A stretch of DNA of 64,000 bases from Adiantum capillus-veneris (GCA_014529385.2 CM043945.1:99419463-99483462); one strand, 5' to 3'; positions 31,158 through 43,000 are shown, counted from the stretch's first letter. Made by a program: numbers and translations. The notes: generated by a model from the sequence alone, not told the origin.

Positions 31158-31485
31158 CACACTTTTTTTTGGTGTAAATCAACTTGATTTATCTATCTGT
31201 GGGAAACCTCAAAGAGAGGAAAACCCACCAAAAAGATGAAGTACAAGCGAAGGAACACAAAAGTGTTCGACTGTACAAAACAGCTAAAAGCATTCATAAG
31301 AAAGCTGATGTATCTCTGCAATGATATCACCAACTTCCAAGGCGAATCGTAAAGACTGCCTAAGGGAAAGTTTGAAGAAAGGCAGGGGATCTGCATGAAT
31401 TCGATGAAAACATATGGCCATTACGCTGTCGCCACAGGCTCCAGTAAGCCCAAAACCTGACCCACATGAAGAAGACTGCAAAGCG

Positions 31486-31989
31486 CTATAACGCTGGTGA
31501 GAAGATACCAAAAGCCCAAAACCGTTTATGGAAGACCGTCGAGGGGAAATGGAGCCGCATACACGCAGATACCCGACGAAGAAAGTCTTGAGTAAGACAA
31601 CAATCCCACAAGAGGTGACAAACATCCTCCTCGGCAGATGAGCAACGGACACAGGATGAAGGGCGGATATGGCACATCCTAAGAAAGGTACCCATAGGGA
31701 GCACACCAAGTAAACAATGCCAAAGAAACAAACGCTCCTTCAACGGCAAACGGCTTTCCCATAATGCAGATAGAAGCCTTCTCCACCAAATATCTAATTT
31801 ATGCATGTGCCAAAGAGCGTTGCAATGATTAGCAAGCCATGGTTGAGGCAAAAGAAGAGTATATGCCCGACTAACAGAAATATCTTGAAATGGCATTTCC
31901 CGAAGATTCCAATAAGACATGCGATCACAATCAGCCAAGGGTGAAACGGGCAAAAAACCAACCAACATTCGCTGCAATTCTCTCCAGAA
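31486..31989 (-). pseudogene. LINE G ORF2 zf-RVT C-terminal domain
   Basis: Minus strand 31977-31486: MSYWNLREMPFQDISVSRAY, then ALWESRLPLKERLFLWHCLL, CHIRPSSCVRCSSAEEDVCH and LLWDC. This is the zinc-binding region found after RT in plant L1-like elements. It is followed by decayed sequence to the poly(A). Confidence 0.87.
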
Positions 31990-34064
31990 CTAGCGATAAT
32001 GCATGCCCAATCCAAAACGGCGAGTGGCAAATGGAAACTCCAAAGTGAAACTAGCTGCATCCACCACATCCTCAACCACTCGAATGCCACGGCAGGAGAG
32101 GAAACACACTTGGCGAGGCGAGCGGTCAACCAAGGTAAGAGAAAAGGCCCGGCTCCAATGAAGACTCTCCAAGCGAAGGGAGTTCGAGCATTCCACGATA
32201 GATGATTCGTAACCTGTTTCCAGGCAGAGAGCAAGGTGGAAGCAAGCGGGCATCCAGGAATATGGCCATCCATCTTACCAAACACCACCTCCCAAATAGA
32301 TGGTTGCCAATGACCAAACGAGCACGTAACCACATGCTGGCTGAAGTGCGCAAACATAAGAGTCCAAGGCTGAAATTGTTGCGTAGGTGTAGGTAATAGC
32401 ATAGCCTTCCTAGCCAGGACATGCCTACGCAGGTCCAAAATATTCAGACCACCAAAGCGCTTTGGTGTGCAAAGTTTTGTCATTGACATCAGACGCAGGC
32501 CATTTTTGTGTGCATGAGTTCGCCACAAATGAGACAATATGGCCGACATGAGAGAGTCAAGACAATGACGAGGCCAGTGTAACAGTGGCAAAAAGAACTG
32601 AACATATGCCATGAGGATACTCTGAACGATTCTCAGACGAACATGCAGTGGCCAAGTAGAAAGCTTCCAGTAATGTAGTTTAACATTCAAGCGTTGCATA
32701 ACGCAGTGTACTTTTTGCGTGTGAGTGACGTTCCATCCAATTGGATAACCCAAATGCCTGGTGATCACATTTGGAGGAACAATCTCTCCTGGCCACAACA
32801 AAGCATGCCAATCACAAGAACGGAGTGGTAAAAGCTTGGATTTACGGAAGTTGACTTTAAAACCAGCCGCAATCACAAACAATTCCAAAGCTTCCATAAT
32901 CGCTTGAACATCGCTATGTTGATTGTGGGGCATATACAACGAGTCATCCGCATAAGCCTGTCCAATAAATGAATGACCCGATGGCAACTGCAAACCATGA
33001 AGACGCTGTGAAGATGTCAAGTGATCAAGGTACATCAACATAGGATGAGTGGAAATAGCATACAACAAAGCGCTAAGGGGGCAACCTTGCCTAACCGAAC
33101 AACCAAGCGGCCACGATTCGGTCAATTCCCCTTCCAGGATCCCCGAAGACGTGCTGCAAGCATACAAGAAATAAACCACATTGGCCAATTTAGGACCAAA
33201 CCCGAGACACCTCATTGTGGCAACAATAAAATCCCATTGCACAATGTCAAAGGCCTTTTCAATGTCAACTTGCATAACAGCACATCCTGTTGCGTGTACT
33301 TAGCATACTCCATACCAATCAAAACATTTGCCAAATTGTCAACGATTTGACGACGAGGAATAAAACCATACTGAGCCTGATGAAGTCCTGTAAACAAGTA
33401 CTCCTTAATGCGATGGACCAGCATTTTAGCCAATAACTTGTAAACCACCGGCATCAAAGTTATGGGCCGCCAATGAGAGAATTTCTCGCAGAGTGCTTGC
33501 TTGGGCAATAATTTAAGTAAACCCTCTTTCCATGATACTGGCAAATCCTGTTTTTCCCATGCCGCATTTACCATGAAAAGTAGGGGCTGTTTAAGAGCAT
33601 CCCAAAAGGAGAGGAAAAATTCCACAGTAAGTCCATCCCAACCGGGAGATCTCCAACGGCCCAATGCAAGCAGGGCACCATGCAATTCCGAAGCAGAGAA
33701 AGGATCCTCAAGGCATTGTGCCTCCCGCGAAGACATGATCGGACGAACATAAGAAAGCAACAATTGACGTGCTCGACAAGCTGCCGAAGATGGCTGAGGT
33801 GGGGCTGCAAACACCTAACGATAGTGTGAAACCATAACCTCTGTAATTTCCCGCTTCGAAGAGGTCCAAGCCCCCGAGGGAAGCATAACCCGCTTAATTG
33901 ATTGCGAGACCCTTGAATGATGCAGATGCTTAAAAAATTTCTTCGAAGCACAGCCTTTGTCCATAAAAGCCTGTTGACGTGCACGCGTCTGCCATTTAGC
34001 AATTTTTCGCTTATCATTTTGCTGAATACATAAATTAGCTTCACATAGCTCCATCATTTCAGAG
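31990..34064 (-). pseudogene. LINE G ORF2 reverse transcriptase
   Basis: Linker 34057-33815 (WQTRARQQAFMDKGCASKKF). RT starts at 33814-33212 (ALGRWRSPGWDGLTVEFF, LPKQALCEKFSHWRPITLMP, AQYGFIPRRQIVDNLANVLI) and continues 33275-31794 (motif A VDIEKAFDIVQWDF, motif B VRQGCPLSALLYAI, catalytic YADD at 32954-32943, then FRKSKLLPL). A frameshift near 33245 separates the two parts. RT primes from nicked target DNA. Confidence 0.9.
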
Positions 34065-34880
34065 TCAGACGGAATCAGCTAATTGTTGTAGGCATTGACT
34101 AACCCGTTTCGCATCAAGGACATTCCCCCGAATGAGCTGCATATACTGCGTACCATAGTCACAAATGACACTTTGTACTCTCATGATAAAACGATACCAG
34201 GCAGCATCCAAGTCAATATGCATATGGGCCAACAACGGGGGAATTATATCGGCAATCATGTGTTGGAAAGCTTCATGAGTAAGGTAGGCATTGTTAACAT
34301 GCAACAAGCACTTCCTATAAAGAGGCCGATCACAAAGACACTGTCCACAAGACAAAGACAGCAGAAGAGGATAATGGTCTGATAGCGACAGGGCATAATC
34401 TATCCTCATAGCACATACAAATTCTTCATACTGTTGTCCATTAAGCAAGTACCAGCGATCCAATCGTGCTCTATAAGATGAATGAGCGGCATGCTGGAAA
34501 GTGAAACCAGAAGCATCAGGATGCAAACAGTGCCATATATCAATCATTTGTGTAGTGGCAATCCCATTCACGCTTCTCCACAAGCAACATATGCGAATTT
34601 CGTGTGGTGTTGTCATTTAAATCAAGGGTATTATTGAAATCTCCACAAAGAAATGCATTAGAAGTCCAAGGGTGAGATGAAATGTCTTGCCATAAAGCAG
34701 CTCTTTGCACAGAGGCCGTGTATGCATAAGTACCTGCAAATTCATGAACTCGCCCATTCAACAAACATTGTACAACCATCCACCTACCATGCGGATCATT
34801 GTATAGCAGAACAGGCTGAAGCTCATGGCGAACCAGCATCAATAAACCCGAGAAATCATGCAAACCTGCAAAGGCAATCC
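34065..34880 (-). pseudogene. LINE G ORF2 endonuclease domain
   Basis: Endonuclease/exonuclease/phosphatase fold in two frames: 34863-34540 (FSGLLMLVRHELQPVLL, FAGTYAYTASVQRAALW, FLCGDFNNTLDLNDN) and 34616-34065 (RARLDRWYL, SLSDHYPLLLSL). GDFN and SDHYP are the expected catalytic neighbourhoods. Confidence 0.85.
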
Positions 34881-35057
34881 AATAACCGGCAAAATAGGAA
34901 CATTGACCAACGAACTCGTGCTGATTATGCTCTTACAATACAACCAAGTCTGCTCTAGATGTATGTACATAGTGCCAGGTCAGACGCCATTTGTCCAGGT
35001 TACATAAACCCCGCACATTGTATGAGATGCATTTAATTTGACTTTGCATTCAAAAAC

Positions 35058-35640
35058 CTATGTACAAGAGGCAAGAAACATGGTGATCAAGTGGAGGTGC
35101 CCATTGGCACATCTCCATCCACTACATCCATACGAGGACCCGACCTCGGAGATAGCAGGAAATGTGTCCACAGGGTTCACAGGTGAGGAGGAAGTCTCAC
35201 CGAGAAGTACATCTTTGTAAGAGTGCATCGCTTTGTCCCATGCATCAATCAATGTGCAATTGTCATTACATGGAAGTTGCTTAAACGATGCATACTTGTT
35301 GGCATTAACAGAAGGAACGTAATTACGAGAAGAAAGTGGTGTACGAATCTTCACTGATGTTTTTGGCACCACCTATGAATGGACCTCAACAGGTCTAACA
35401 TTTTTGCCTTTTGCAGCAGCTCCATTCCCAGGATCAGTGAATTGCTGTTCCTTGCCTTTCCCTTTGTCTACATTCAAAGCAACCTTAACAGTAGAGGCTC
35501 CACTCTGCTTGACTTCACCTGTGGATTTTCCTGCAAGGATAGAGGTGGACGAAGGAACAGCAGAAAGAGGGGGTTGCAACGGCTCCGGACATTTAGATTG
35601 CATATGGCCAAATTTGCCGCATCGAAAACGATCTCGCAGC
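35058..35640 (-). pseudogene. LINE G ORF1 remnant with CCHC zinc knuckle
   Basis: Minus-strand segments: FRCGKFGHMQSKCPEPL (about 35630-35580), a Lys/Gly-rich linker, then after a frameshift the segment 35372-35058 (NANKYASFKQLP, IDAWDKAMHSYKDVLL). Plant LINE ORF1 proteins carry such a single knuckle and bind LINE RNA. Confidence 0.7.
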
Positions 35641-35835
35641 AGGGGAGGCAGTACAGCACACAGACAGACACGCCCTTGCGCCCACACACACAAACTGTCG
35701 CAGAGCAGAGCACGCACAGGCTGCAGATGCTCATACGCAGGGCTCACTTCTGCATAGGCTGCAGAAGACTCACGTGCAGGCAGAGACTTGTGCGCTGCAG
35801 AAGGCTCGCACGCAGGCAGAAGGCTCACGCGCAGG

Positions 35836-35932
35836 CACCAATTTTCGTCACTCTCTCACACTCACACACATACCTCACACACATACCTCACACACACACA
35901 CACACACCCATTAGCACACGCACACACACACA
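35836..35932 (+). repeat. (CA)n-rich low-complexity tract
   Basis: Interrupted CA repeats with ATACCT insertions, next to GCAGAAGGCTCACGCGCAGGC-type short repeats (35755-35835). Confidence 0.85.
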
Positions 35933-37039
35933 GATCCCCTATGAAGCATCACATGGCAGGCACATAAAGACCACAAGGCACACCAACATGCCTGGCATCG
36001 GAGAACCCAGGCATCATGGCTACTACTGCCACTCACAGATAGCTTGAGGGAGGCTCGAAGGCAAGCTGATGGAGATGATCAACAAGAGCAAGAATGATGA
36101 TAGCAACATCAAAGCTATTAATCACGACCTCCTTGTAGGACACTCGAGGCTTGACAAGGAAATAGGACAACAAAAGACATAGAAGAAGCAAAAAAATGAA
36201 AGAGAGGAATGGAAGAATTAGAAGAAGGGTAGGAGGGAGGAGATTGAAATCCACATGGAAAAAAGTAAAAATTGCATCATTGTGTTACTAGCCTCTGAGA
36301 GGTTGGAGGGATAATATGAGGTCGTCACAACGAAGAAGCCATTAGGAAGAAGCTCGCAAAGGCAATCCCGGTAGGACTTGAGGGGAGGTTCGAGGTCACA
36401 AGAGACGGATGGGTGGAGGTGGTGGTGAAAAACCTCTGCATAGAGGTGAAGGACAAAGCACAAAAGATGGAACTACAATTTGTGCACACTACATTGAGGA
36501 GGAGAGATTCCCATATTGGCTCGCAACAGAGGTTTGACATCTGTTGCCAAGCGTGAATTTGTGGTGTTCACAGACAACCAATCAGTGGGTACGTTATTAT
36601 TGCAGCTGTGTTTTCTTCTTTTGTTGGAACTTTGGATAATGACACCAATTTTTCCCCAGATTCTGCCGCACATGTGCGAAGGGAGGAGCTATGCGCATAT
36701 TTAAAAACATCGTTTTTGGTGAATAGTAAGCCAAACAAGGGGAAAATTCTCTCGTCTTTTTCTCTTTCCGCAAGGCTTTAACACTGAAATGGCTCCCCTG
36801 TGTTCAAACATCACGAACAAACTTGCCGGAGACAACTATGGCAACATAGGCCGCAACATGTAATCCGAGTACTATTGAAAGCTTTGTAGAACTGGGAGAT
36901 TCTTCTGAGGATGCTTTGAGAGAATGACGCGAAGCTTGTCAAGTAGAAATTGCAGAAACTCTATGGAATCCAGAAACGTCATCTTGCTCTGTCTGTTCTT
37001 GGGAGGACCGATATGCTTTCAGAAAAGCACACGACTGAA
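35933..37039. other. Undefined retroelement-like sequence, no gene supported
   Basis: No frame with a clear domain. The peptide FVVFTDNQS (36547-36575) resembles an RNase H strand and MAPLCSNITNKLAGDNYG (36790) a copia gag start, but neither extends. Confidence 0.45.
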
Positions 37040-37149
37040 GCTCTGATACCACTGTAACGAGGCGACACCGGGTGCCAATTGTAAGAGCAAACTGAGATAG
37101 ACGTTTATGCTGGGTGTCGGAGGCCATGGTGGGTGATGGCGGCTGTAAG

Positions 37150-37154
<5 letters not shown>
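37040..37154 (-). mobile_element. Minus-strand LTR end with tRNA-iMet primer site
   Basis: GCTCTGATACCA (37040-37051) is an inverted primer site, followed by one C and TGTAACGAGGCGACACC, an inverted LTR end. The LTR is cut by the (GA)n tract at 37155. It is a different family from A/B/H but has the same one-base gap between LTR and primer site. Confidence 0.7.

Positions 37155-37209
<55 letters not shown>
37155..37209 (+). repeat. (GA)n microsatellite
   Basis: About 27 GA units between two opposed LTR ends; its last two bases replace the TG of the element H LTR. Confidence 0.95.
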
Positions 37210-37212
<3 letters not shown>

Positions 37213-37852
37213 CAAAGTGATGACGTGTCTGCCCGAGAGCCGAAACCATGACTGCTGCTGAAAACCCCATATGTGCAAACCCTAACCCTAAAACCTGCAA
37301 ACCCTAAAATCTGCCAAAAACCCTAAAAACAGCAGATACCCTAAACCTAACCCTAAAAGGGCAACAGTAAAAAGCGCCAACCTGATGACGTGGCAAAAAC
37401 CCGGAATTTGCGGCACCGATTTAGGGTTGCGACAGCTCATGCTTTTTCTCAACGCAATTTGAGGAGAAAGAGAATTCTTTGCTTTATTTTAAAAACACAA
37501 GTGAGTTTGAGAGTAAAAAGAGCCTTTGCTTTTATTTAGGCTTTTGATCTGAATCTTTTGGGGCTTTGCTTTTGGCATCCCTTGTAAACTTTAAATAAGT
37601 GGTTTGGGCACACACTCTGCAGAGCATCTGGACGCAGAGTCTGAGAGTGAAACCCTAACCACTCTCTTGTACTTTGAACTGATTAATACATAAAGAAATA
37701 CCGAAAGGGGCGCCAGTCTTTGGGGCCAATATCTCTAGGCACGGAACTCCGCCAGGCCAGTGCAAATCTATTGTGAAAGGTGAATTGTTTTGAAGTGGTT
37801 ATTTGGTGCTGTCGTGATTGATTCTTGACTTGGAGTGTCCAAGTCTGTTACA
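37208..37852 (+). repeat. Element H 5' LTR
   Basis: 645 bp. It starts AGTCACAAAG, where the family has TGTCACAAAG; the first bases merge with the (GA)n tract. Telomere-like units at about 37275-37360, R motif TAAAGAAATACC..GGGGCGCC at 37691-37714, end TCTGTTACA. Confidence 0.92.
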
Positions 37853-37853
37853 A

Positions 37854-37865
37854 TGGTATCAGAGC
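37854..37865 (+). other. Element H primer binding site
   Basis: TGGTATCAGAGC, a perfect 12-base match to the tRNA-iMet 3' end. Confidence 0.92.
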
Positions 37866-37923
37866 ACGGCCGATTTCTTTTCTACAGGAAATCCGATCCC
37901 CAATTTTTTTTTCCGCGGCACCT

Positions 37924-38870
37924 ATGGCTTTGCGCAAGGATCAGTCGACTCCCTCTGCATCCGGAGATGCGGACAGGGACCACAACGAAGATTCCGGCTA
38001 CGAGTATGGCCCGCCTCGGCCTACTCAGGCGGAGCAACGAGAGATGAAGCATCGTCAATTGATCGGCGATGCAACAAAGATGATGCTCAGTTTTGCGAAG
38101 GACCCGAAATTGGCAAAATATATGAGCGAGACTTCTTTTCGGAAGTGCATGCGCAGCAAAAAACCACAACACCACCCCCGAAACCCGCTCTCAAGAAACC
38201 TTCTGCTCACAAGAAATATTCAGAGAAGGAACTAGAAGAGGTGGTTGATGCACGGATTGCTCAGCTTTTTGACGCACATAACAAAGCTAAAAAGCACGGC
38301 AAAAAGCAGAAGAAAGGCACTGACTTTCCGGGTTATTTGGGTCGTCAGTGGACATTTGACAAAGCAAAGAAACAAAAGAAGCGTGTTCGATTTGAATGAG
38401 TACCCAGTTCTTCTTCTTCTTCTTCTTCTGATAGTTCTTCTAGCTCTTCAGATTCGAGCGAAGAAGATAGAAAGGCAAAAAGCGAAGCAAGAACAATGCT
38501 TCGGAAAGGACAAGAAAAAGGCAAAGAAGTCTAAATCTTGCCCAATGAGTGTTAGTTCTACTGAGGACTCGTCTACAGACAGTTCAGACTCCGATGACGG
38601 AAAAATTTATGCGAACAATAAGAATTTTTATAAAGCCAACCAGTATGACATTCGGGAAGATAAAAGCAAGAAAGTCCGAGAGTTTAAGGAAGGTGGACAG
38701 TCGATCAAATTTGACACTTTTTCAGGATACAAAGATGCTTCGAAGGCTTTGTCTTTTATACAACAGTTTGACATCGCTTTCGCGGGAGGACGCTACTCAG
38801 AGCACTCCGAGCTGCCTCTTATTTTAAGGGGAATGCTTGAACTTGGTGGTCCACGCTTCTTTTAAACAAG
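37924..38870 (+). pseudogene. Element H gag, N-terminal half
   Basis: ATGGCTTTGCGCAAGG at 37924. Readable: PPRPTQAEQREMKHRQLIGD, KELEEVVDARIAQLFDA, Lys-rich stretch, GYLGRQ, KKRVRFE, then TGA at 38397 (GGA in B). Polyserine and the acidic stretch follow, then KKVREFKEGGQSIKFDTFSG and QQFDIAFAGGRYSEHS. A small deletion near 38809 removes the KIRRA codons. It is interrupted by element I at 38876. Confidence 0.87.
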
Positions 38871-38875
38871 ACTGC
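38871..38875 (+). repeat. Target site duplication of element I, left
   Basis: ACTGC, matching 53845-53849. Confidence 0.92.
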
Positions 38876-39528
38876 TGTCACCAGCGTGTGACTACTATCT
38901 ATCCTTTTTGTTGATTTCTTTCTTATTATTTATTCATTTTCACTTTTTGGAAACACCCCTCGGGAAATCTAACTGCCCTGCATTGCACAGCTAGTGTGGA
39001 ACTGTTCAGAGGGAGTCCACGCCTGAGGGGAAGAGAGCACTAAGGTTGGACAAGGACTATGGTTAGCCAAAGTGGGGTCATTGACTAGCCAAAGTGGAAT
39101 CCTTTGCTACACAGGCTACATTTCAGTTCTTGGTGTGGCTGCAGTGTACAAAGAGGGTCGGATGACCTAGAAAGATACAATGGCAACATCTCCTAAAATT
39201 TAGGGAACTGCTATTTTGGGACTTGAAAATGTGTTCGCGTCATTACCTCCGGAATGACAAGGGGAACATTTTATTACTCTGCCGTGAAGTCAACTGGGCA
39301 ACCGGTCAGGATATTTTTAAGCAGCAAACCCGAAACGGGAAAATGTTTGTAAATGCGCCAAGTGGCACATTTCTGTGCACTTGCCTCTTCAAGAAGAAAG
39401 GGCGCTGAATTTTAAGCTGGGAGAGGCCTTCACTTGCATTCTGTTCACAGGTTGAGAGCTATGGAGTGCTTCCTTTCCCTCTTATGTACAGTGCGGTGCC
39501 AGGAGTGATGCCCTGCACACTACGCACT

Positions 39529-39559
<31 letters not shown>
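38876..39559 (+). repeat. Element I 5' LTR, left piece
   Basis: TGTCACCAGCGTGTGACTAC to the CT-rich tract (about 39530-39560). Matches 52348-53013 of the 3' LTR. The CT run here is longer, because LINE J was inserted in it. A short frame 39223-39408 is repeated in the 3' LTR and is not a gene. Confidence 0.92.
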
Positions 39560-39564
<5 letters not shown>

Positions 39565-40412
39565 AATGGCGGGCTGAGCGCGCAGCTCTCTCTGAGGGCG
39601 TGAAGGACTGTTGAGGGCGCCAAGGACTGCTGAGGGCGGGCTGCTCTTTGCGCGCGTGACGGACACCATGGCGGGCTGCTGATGCCCCTGCTCTTTGCGC
39701 GCGAGAAGGAGACCATGGCGGGCTGCTGATGCCGCCCTGAGGCTCGCGCTCACACTGCCTGAGGCTCGCGCTCACATTGCCCTGAGGCTCGCGCTGCACG
39801 TCTGTCCCGTGCAGCCCTACGCGTAGCACGTCAAGCTATTCTACACGTAGTAAGGCCAAGAGTCGCCCCAGCTGTTCTACGCGTAGGAAGTCAAGAGCCC
39901 CTACGTTTAAGTTTATTTCAATTTTAAGCCCTAAGGTAAACTTTAAGTCTAAAAGAGATTTTAAGCCTTCTCTTTGCGTCCAATTTAAAGCGATTTAAGG
40001 CCTTAAGGTAAACTGGTTAAGTTTGCCATACTCTCAATCCCTCACCCTAGTACCCTGGTACCCTATCCCAGATTTGGGGCTCGGGTTCGATGGACCCACC
40101 TACCGAAGGGGAAGGGCCGGGTGTAGATAGCTACACCACCCCAAAAAAAACAACGGCTACTTTCAAACGGAGAAACAGAGATACAGTACTATCACCAGGA
40201 TCCTTACGCGTTGGGAATACCTCCAAGATACATGATGAGCTATTGATGGAGAAGGTCTAGGTGATGCTCAAATCAGAGCTAAACTAAATGAGGGATGACA
40301 TCAGGAAGGAAATGCACGCGAACGCCGAGAGCTAGAGGAACTCCATGTATGGAGACATGATGAGAGAACTAAGGAGAGAGATCCGGGGGTATAGAATGAG
40401 GAAATTCAGATC
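39560..40412 (+). promoter_or_regulatory. LINE J 5' untranslated region with tandem repeats
   Basis: GC-rich. Two ~54-bp units TGCTCTTTGCGCGCG..ACCATGGCGGGCTGCTG (39640-39730), three units CCTGAGGCTCGCGCTCACA (39738-39800), and palindromic CTACGCGTAG motifs (39826, 39881; variant CTACACGTAG at 39840). Such reiterated 5' regions often hold LINE promoters. No gene. Confidence 0.6.
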
Positions 40413-41213
40413 GTGAAAACGGAATTACGAAACCTAATCAAGGCCGAAGTAAATGTAACAGAATGCGTTATGCAAAAGAAACTCGATGAGGCAGTAGCAA
40501 GTTTTGAAGCATGGAGAACAAATATGGAAAAGCACATGGAGGAAAAAGATGCAATAATCGAGGAGCTAAAAGGAGAACTTGCGGCTTGCAAATCTGCAAC
40601 TAAGGAGAAGGGAGACGACCAACCTTCGGTGTTGAAGGAGCTCGAGGACATGAAGGATCAGATGAAAGCTCTACAGGAAGGAGATGAACAAAAATCGAAA
40701 ACGGCATCTTCATGGGCGGAACGTCTTGTTAAGACACAAGAAAAGGTTGATGAAGCAGAGAAATGGATTGAGGATGCGAAGAAAGGGAAGGCCCAGATGC
40801 CTGAGACCACACCTACTTCCACTATTATTAATATGACCATTGAGGAAGAGCAGAAAAGGAAGACTCGGGCTCTGCATGTGCGGGTCACAAGAGTCAAGGA
40901 CAAAGAGACTGCAGATGAAGAGGTGAGGGAACTGCTACAACGCATGGGCATCACAGAGCCTACTCACACAAGCGCATGGAGAGTGGGCAAGAAAGGAGTC
41001 GATGAGAAGGGAAACGTAAAGGATAGGGCACTTATTCTCCGCTTCCCGAATATAGAAATAAGGAAAGAATTTCTAAACAAGAGGCCAACTCTTAAGAAAA
41101 CCGGTATTTTCCTGGGAGATGACCTTACATTGGCACAAGTGGCACACATGCAAGAGTTGATGCCAGAGATCAGGGCAGCAAGAGAAAAGCCTTTTATAGA
41201 GGAGGGAAAGTAG
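40413..41213 (+). CDS. LINE J ORF1 protein
   Basis: 266 intact codons. Residues ~1-110 are charged and heptad-like (KLDEAVASFEAWRTNMEKHM, IIEELKGELAACK), suggesting a coiled coil for multimerisation. Residues ~145-265 resemble an RRM/C-terminal domain of L1 ORF1 (RALHVRVTRVKDKETADEEV, RALILRFPNIEIRKEFLNKR). It probably binds LINE RNA as a trimer. It may start further upstream, but frames there are closed by stops. Confidence 0.8.
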   Translation: MKTELRNLIKAEVNVTECVMQKKLDEAVASFEAWRTNMEKHMEEKDAIIEELKGELAACKSATKEKGDDQPSVLKELEDMKDQMKALQEGDEQKSKTASSWAERLVKTQEKVDEAEKWIEDAKKGKAQMPETTPTSTIINMTIEEEQKRKTRALHVRVTRVKDKETADEEVRELLQRMGITEPTHTSAWRVGKKGVDEKGNVKDRALILRFPNIEIRKEFLNKRPTLKKTGIFLGDDLTLAQVAHMQELMPEIRAAREKPFIEEGK

Positions 41214-41239
41214 TGGTTCTGGAAAAGCCCTCATCATGA

Positions 41240-42998
41240 CGGTGCGAGAACCATGGGGCGACGCTCCGCATAGCGGCGTGGAATTGTAATGGATCATATA
41301 GGCTAGATGTAGGTGCCTTTGAAGACAGCTTTAGGGACAGAGACATAGTTTTCTATTCAGAGACACACCAGATACCGGGACAGCTTATGCCACATGTGAA
41401 GGGGTATTTATGGGAAACAGCTGGTCGACCAGACAAGAGATCTCTACGAGGTAGCCGGGGTTCAGGAGGAGTAGCAGTCTTATTTAAAGAGGAGCTGAAA
41501 CCACTACTACAGATTATTAGGAAAGATGAACAAGCAAGGTATATGTGGGTGAGAATGAGAACCGAGACAGGTAGATTTCTATATATCGCTATATGCTACT
41601 TCCCTCCAAGTACATCAGTCTACTCCTCACCTAAAGGACAGTCCCCTTTCTTCATTTTGAATAATGACATATGGGAGTTCTCTAGAGATGGAGACATCGT
41701 TCTCTTAGGAGACTTTAATGCCAGAACGGCCAACTCTCAAGCAGTATTCTATGATACTTCTGAGGAAATGCTCATAGAAGTGGATTTATCACAGGAGGGG
41801 CTTACTAGAAACTCACAAGATAAAGAACACACTGAATATGGGAGACATCTCATGGAGATGGCAACTACACATGGTTTGGCCATACTTAATGGTCTAGAGA
41901 ATTTCCCTTTATCTGGGGGATTCACATGCTTCCCGCACAGGCATGGGGCCAGCACAGTAGATTATGTCATGACTTCACCAAGCTTTATTTCTAGTATCGA
42001 GGACTTTAAGGTGGGACCCAAACCGGTTGGGATTGCAGTGGATCATGCTCTCTTGACCTTATCAATCTCCTTCCAATACAATGTCTCTCAAGTACAAAGG
42101 AAGAAGACGCACACAAGATATACTTTCACACCAGAGACTGATTCAGTCTATGTGGAACAGATCTATAGTAGGATGTGGGCAGCCGAGCCAGTATATACGG
42201 TAGAGGAGATTACTTCTTAGCTAACAGAGATACTACATGGAGTAGCACAAGAGGCATACCCACATACTCAGCCTGATCAGAAGAGAGGATCTGGGAACAT
42301 GCCTCAAAACAGTTGGTACGACGAGGAATGCAGAGAGACGAGAACCCAGGTCCAGAAAGAGCTTACACTTGGGACCATCACACATAAGCACTCTCGGATT
42401 GCTCTTCGGCGTATAGTACGTCGCAAGAAAAGGGCATTTTTAGCCAAACTGGAGAAGAATTTATATCAGCTCTTCTTGAGTCAGGACTCACATGAGGCCT
42501 GGCGTTTATTTCACGAGCACTCATCGCCTCCGACAATTACTTCTCCTGAGATTTGGGGTCAATATGTAACATCATTATATATGGTATCTGGACAGCCTCC
42601 ATTACCAGATCCGCTAGAGCCATGCCCTGCTACTAGTACTTTCTTTACTACGGAAATGGTGGGAAAAGCCATTGATAAGATGAAGACAAGAAGAGCATAT
42701 GATCATGAGGGTCTAGTAGCAGAACATCTGATCCATGCAAGGGATCTACTTTCAGAAGTCCTTGCTCGTCTGTTTAATCGGGTCATGTGTGAAGGATTAC
42801 CTGAATCTTGGAAATTATCTACTATCGTACCTATTTTCAAGTCAGGGGATCCTATGATACCTGGGAACTACCATACCATTATGGTGGGTCACACATTGAC
42901 CCGACTGTATGCATCCATTCTGGAACAAAAATTGAGTAGATGGGCAGACAATGAGGGCATAAGGGCAACAGGACAAGCTAGATTCAGGAGGGGTTATT
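41240..42998 (+). pseudogene. LINE J ORF2, endonuclease and RT start
   Basis: Frame open from 41240 without a good ATG. Endonuclease: LRIAAWNCNG (~41264), YSETHQIPG, RGSGGVAVLFKEELKP, GDIVLLGDFNARTANS, DVDHALLTL-like end (VDHALLTLSI ~42040). TAG at 42218 replaces Gln. The second part (42221-42998) has NSWYDEECRETRTQVQKE, KAIDKMKTRRAYDHEGL, PESWKLSTIVPIFKSGD, GNYHTIMVGHTLTRLYASIL. Element E interrupts after FRRGYS. It nicks DNA and copies LINE RNA at the nick. Confidence 0.9.
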
Positions 42999-43000
42999 CC
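42993..43000 (+). repeat. Target site duplication of element E, left
   Basis: GTTATTCC, identical to 43705-43712. Confidence 0.93.

Larger units (their letters stand above)
31163..35640 (-). mobile_element. LINE G: L1-like non-LTR retrotransposon, minus strand
   Basis: ORF1 zinc knuckle, endonuclease, RT and zf-RVT C-terminus in order, ending in a poly(A) of eight (T-run 31163-31170) that abuts the (CA)n tract. About 4.5 kb. Several frameshifts break it. The 5' end is probably truncated near 35640. Confidence 0.88.

Noticed and set aside
30979-31182. 67-codon minus-strand frame rich in Val and Cys
   Set aside because: It is the translation of the (CA)n microsatellite.
35379-36047. 222-codon plus-strand frame over the LINE G ORF1 region
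   Set aside because: It is antisense to the zinc-knuckle frame and ends in translated CA repeats (Thr-His runs).
36516-36704. Possible RNase H peptide FVVFTDNQS
   Set aside because: The match covers fewer than ten residues and no other pol block lies around it.
36790-36860. Possible copia gag start MAPLCSNITNKLAGDNYG
   Set aside because: It ends within 25 codons, and the neighbouring primer site is on the opposite strand.
39482-39829. Arg/Ala-rich minus-strand frame
   Set aside because: It is a by-product of the GC-rich tandem repeats in the LINE J 5' region.
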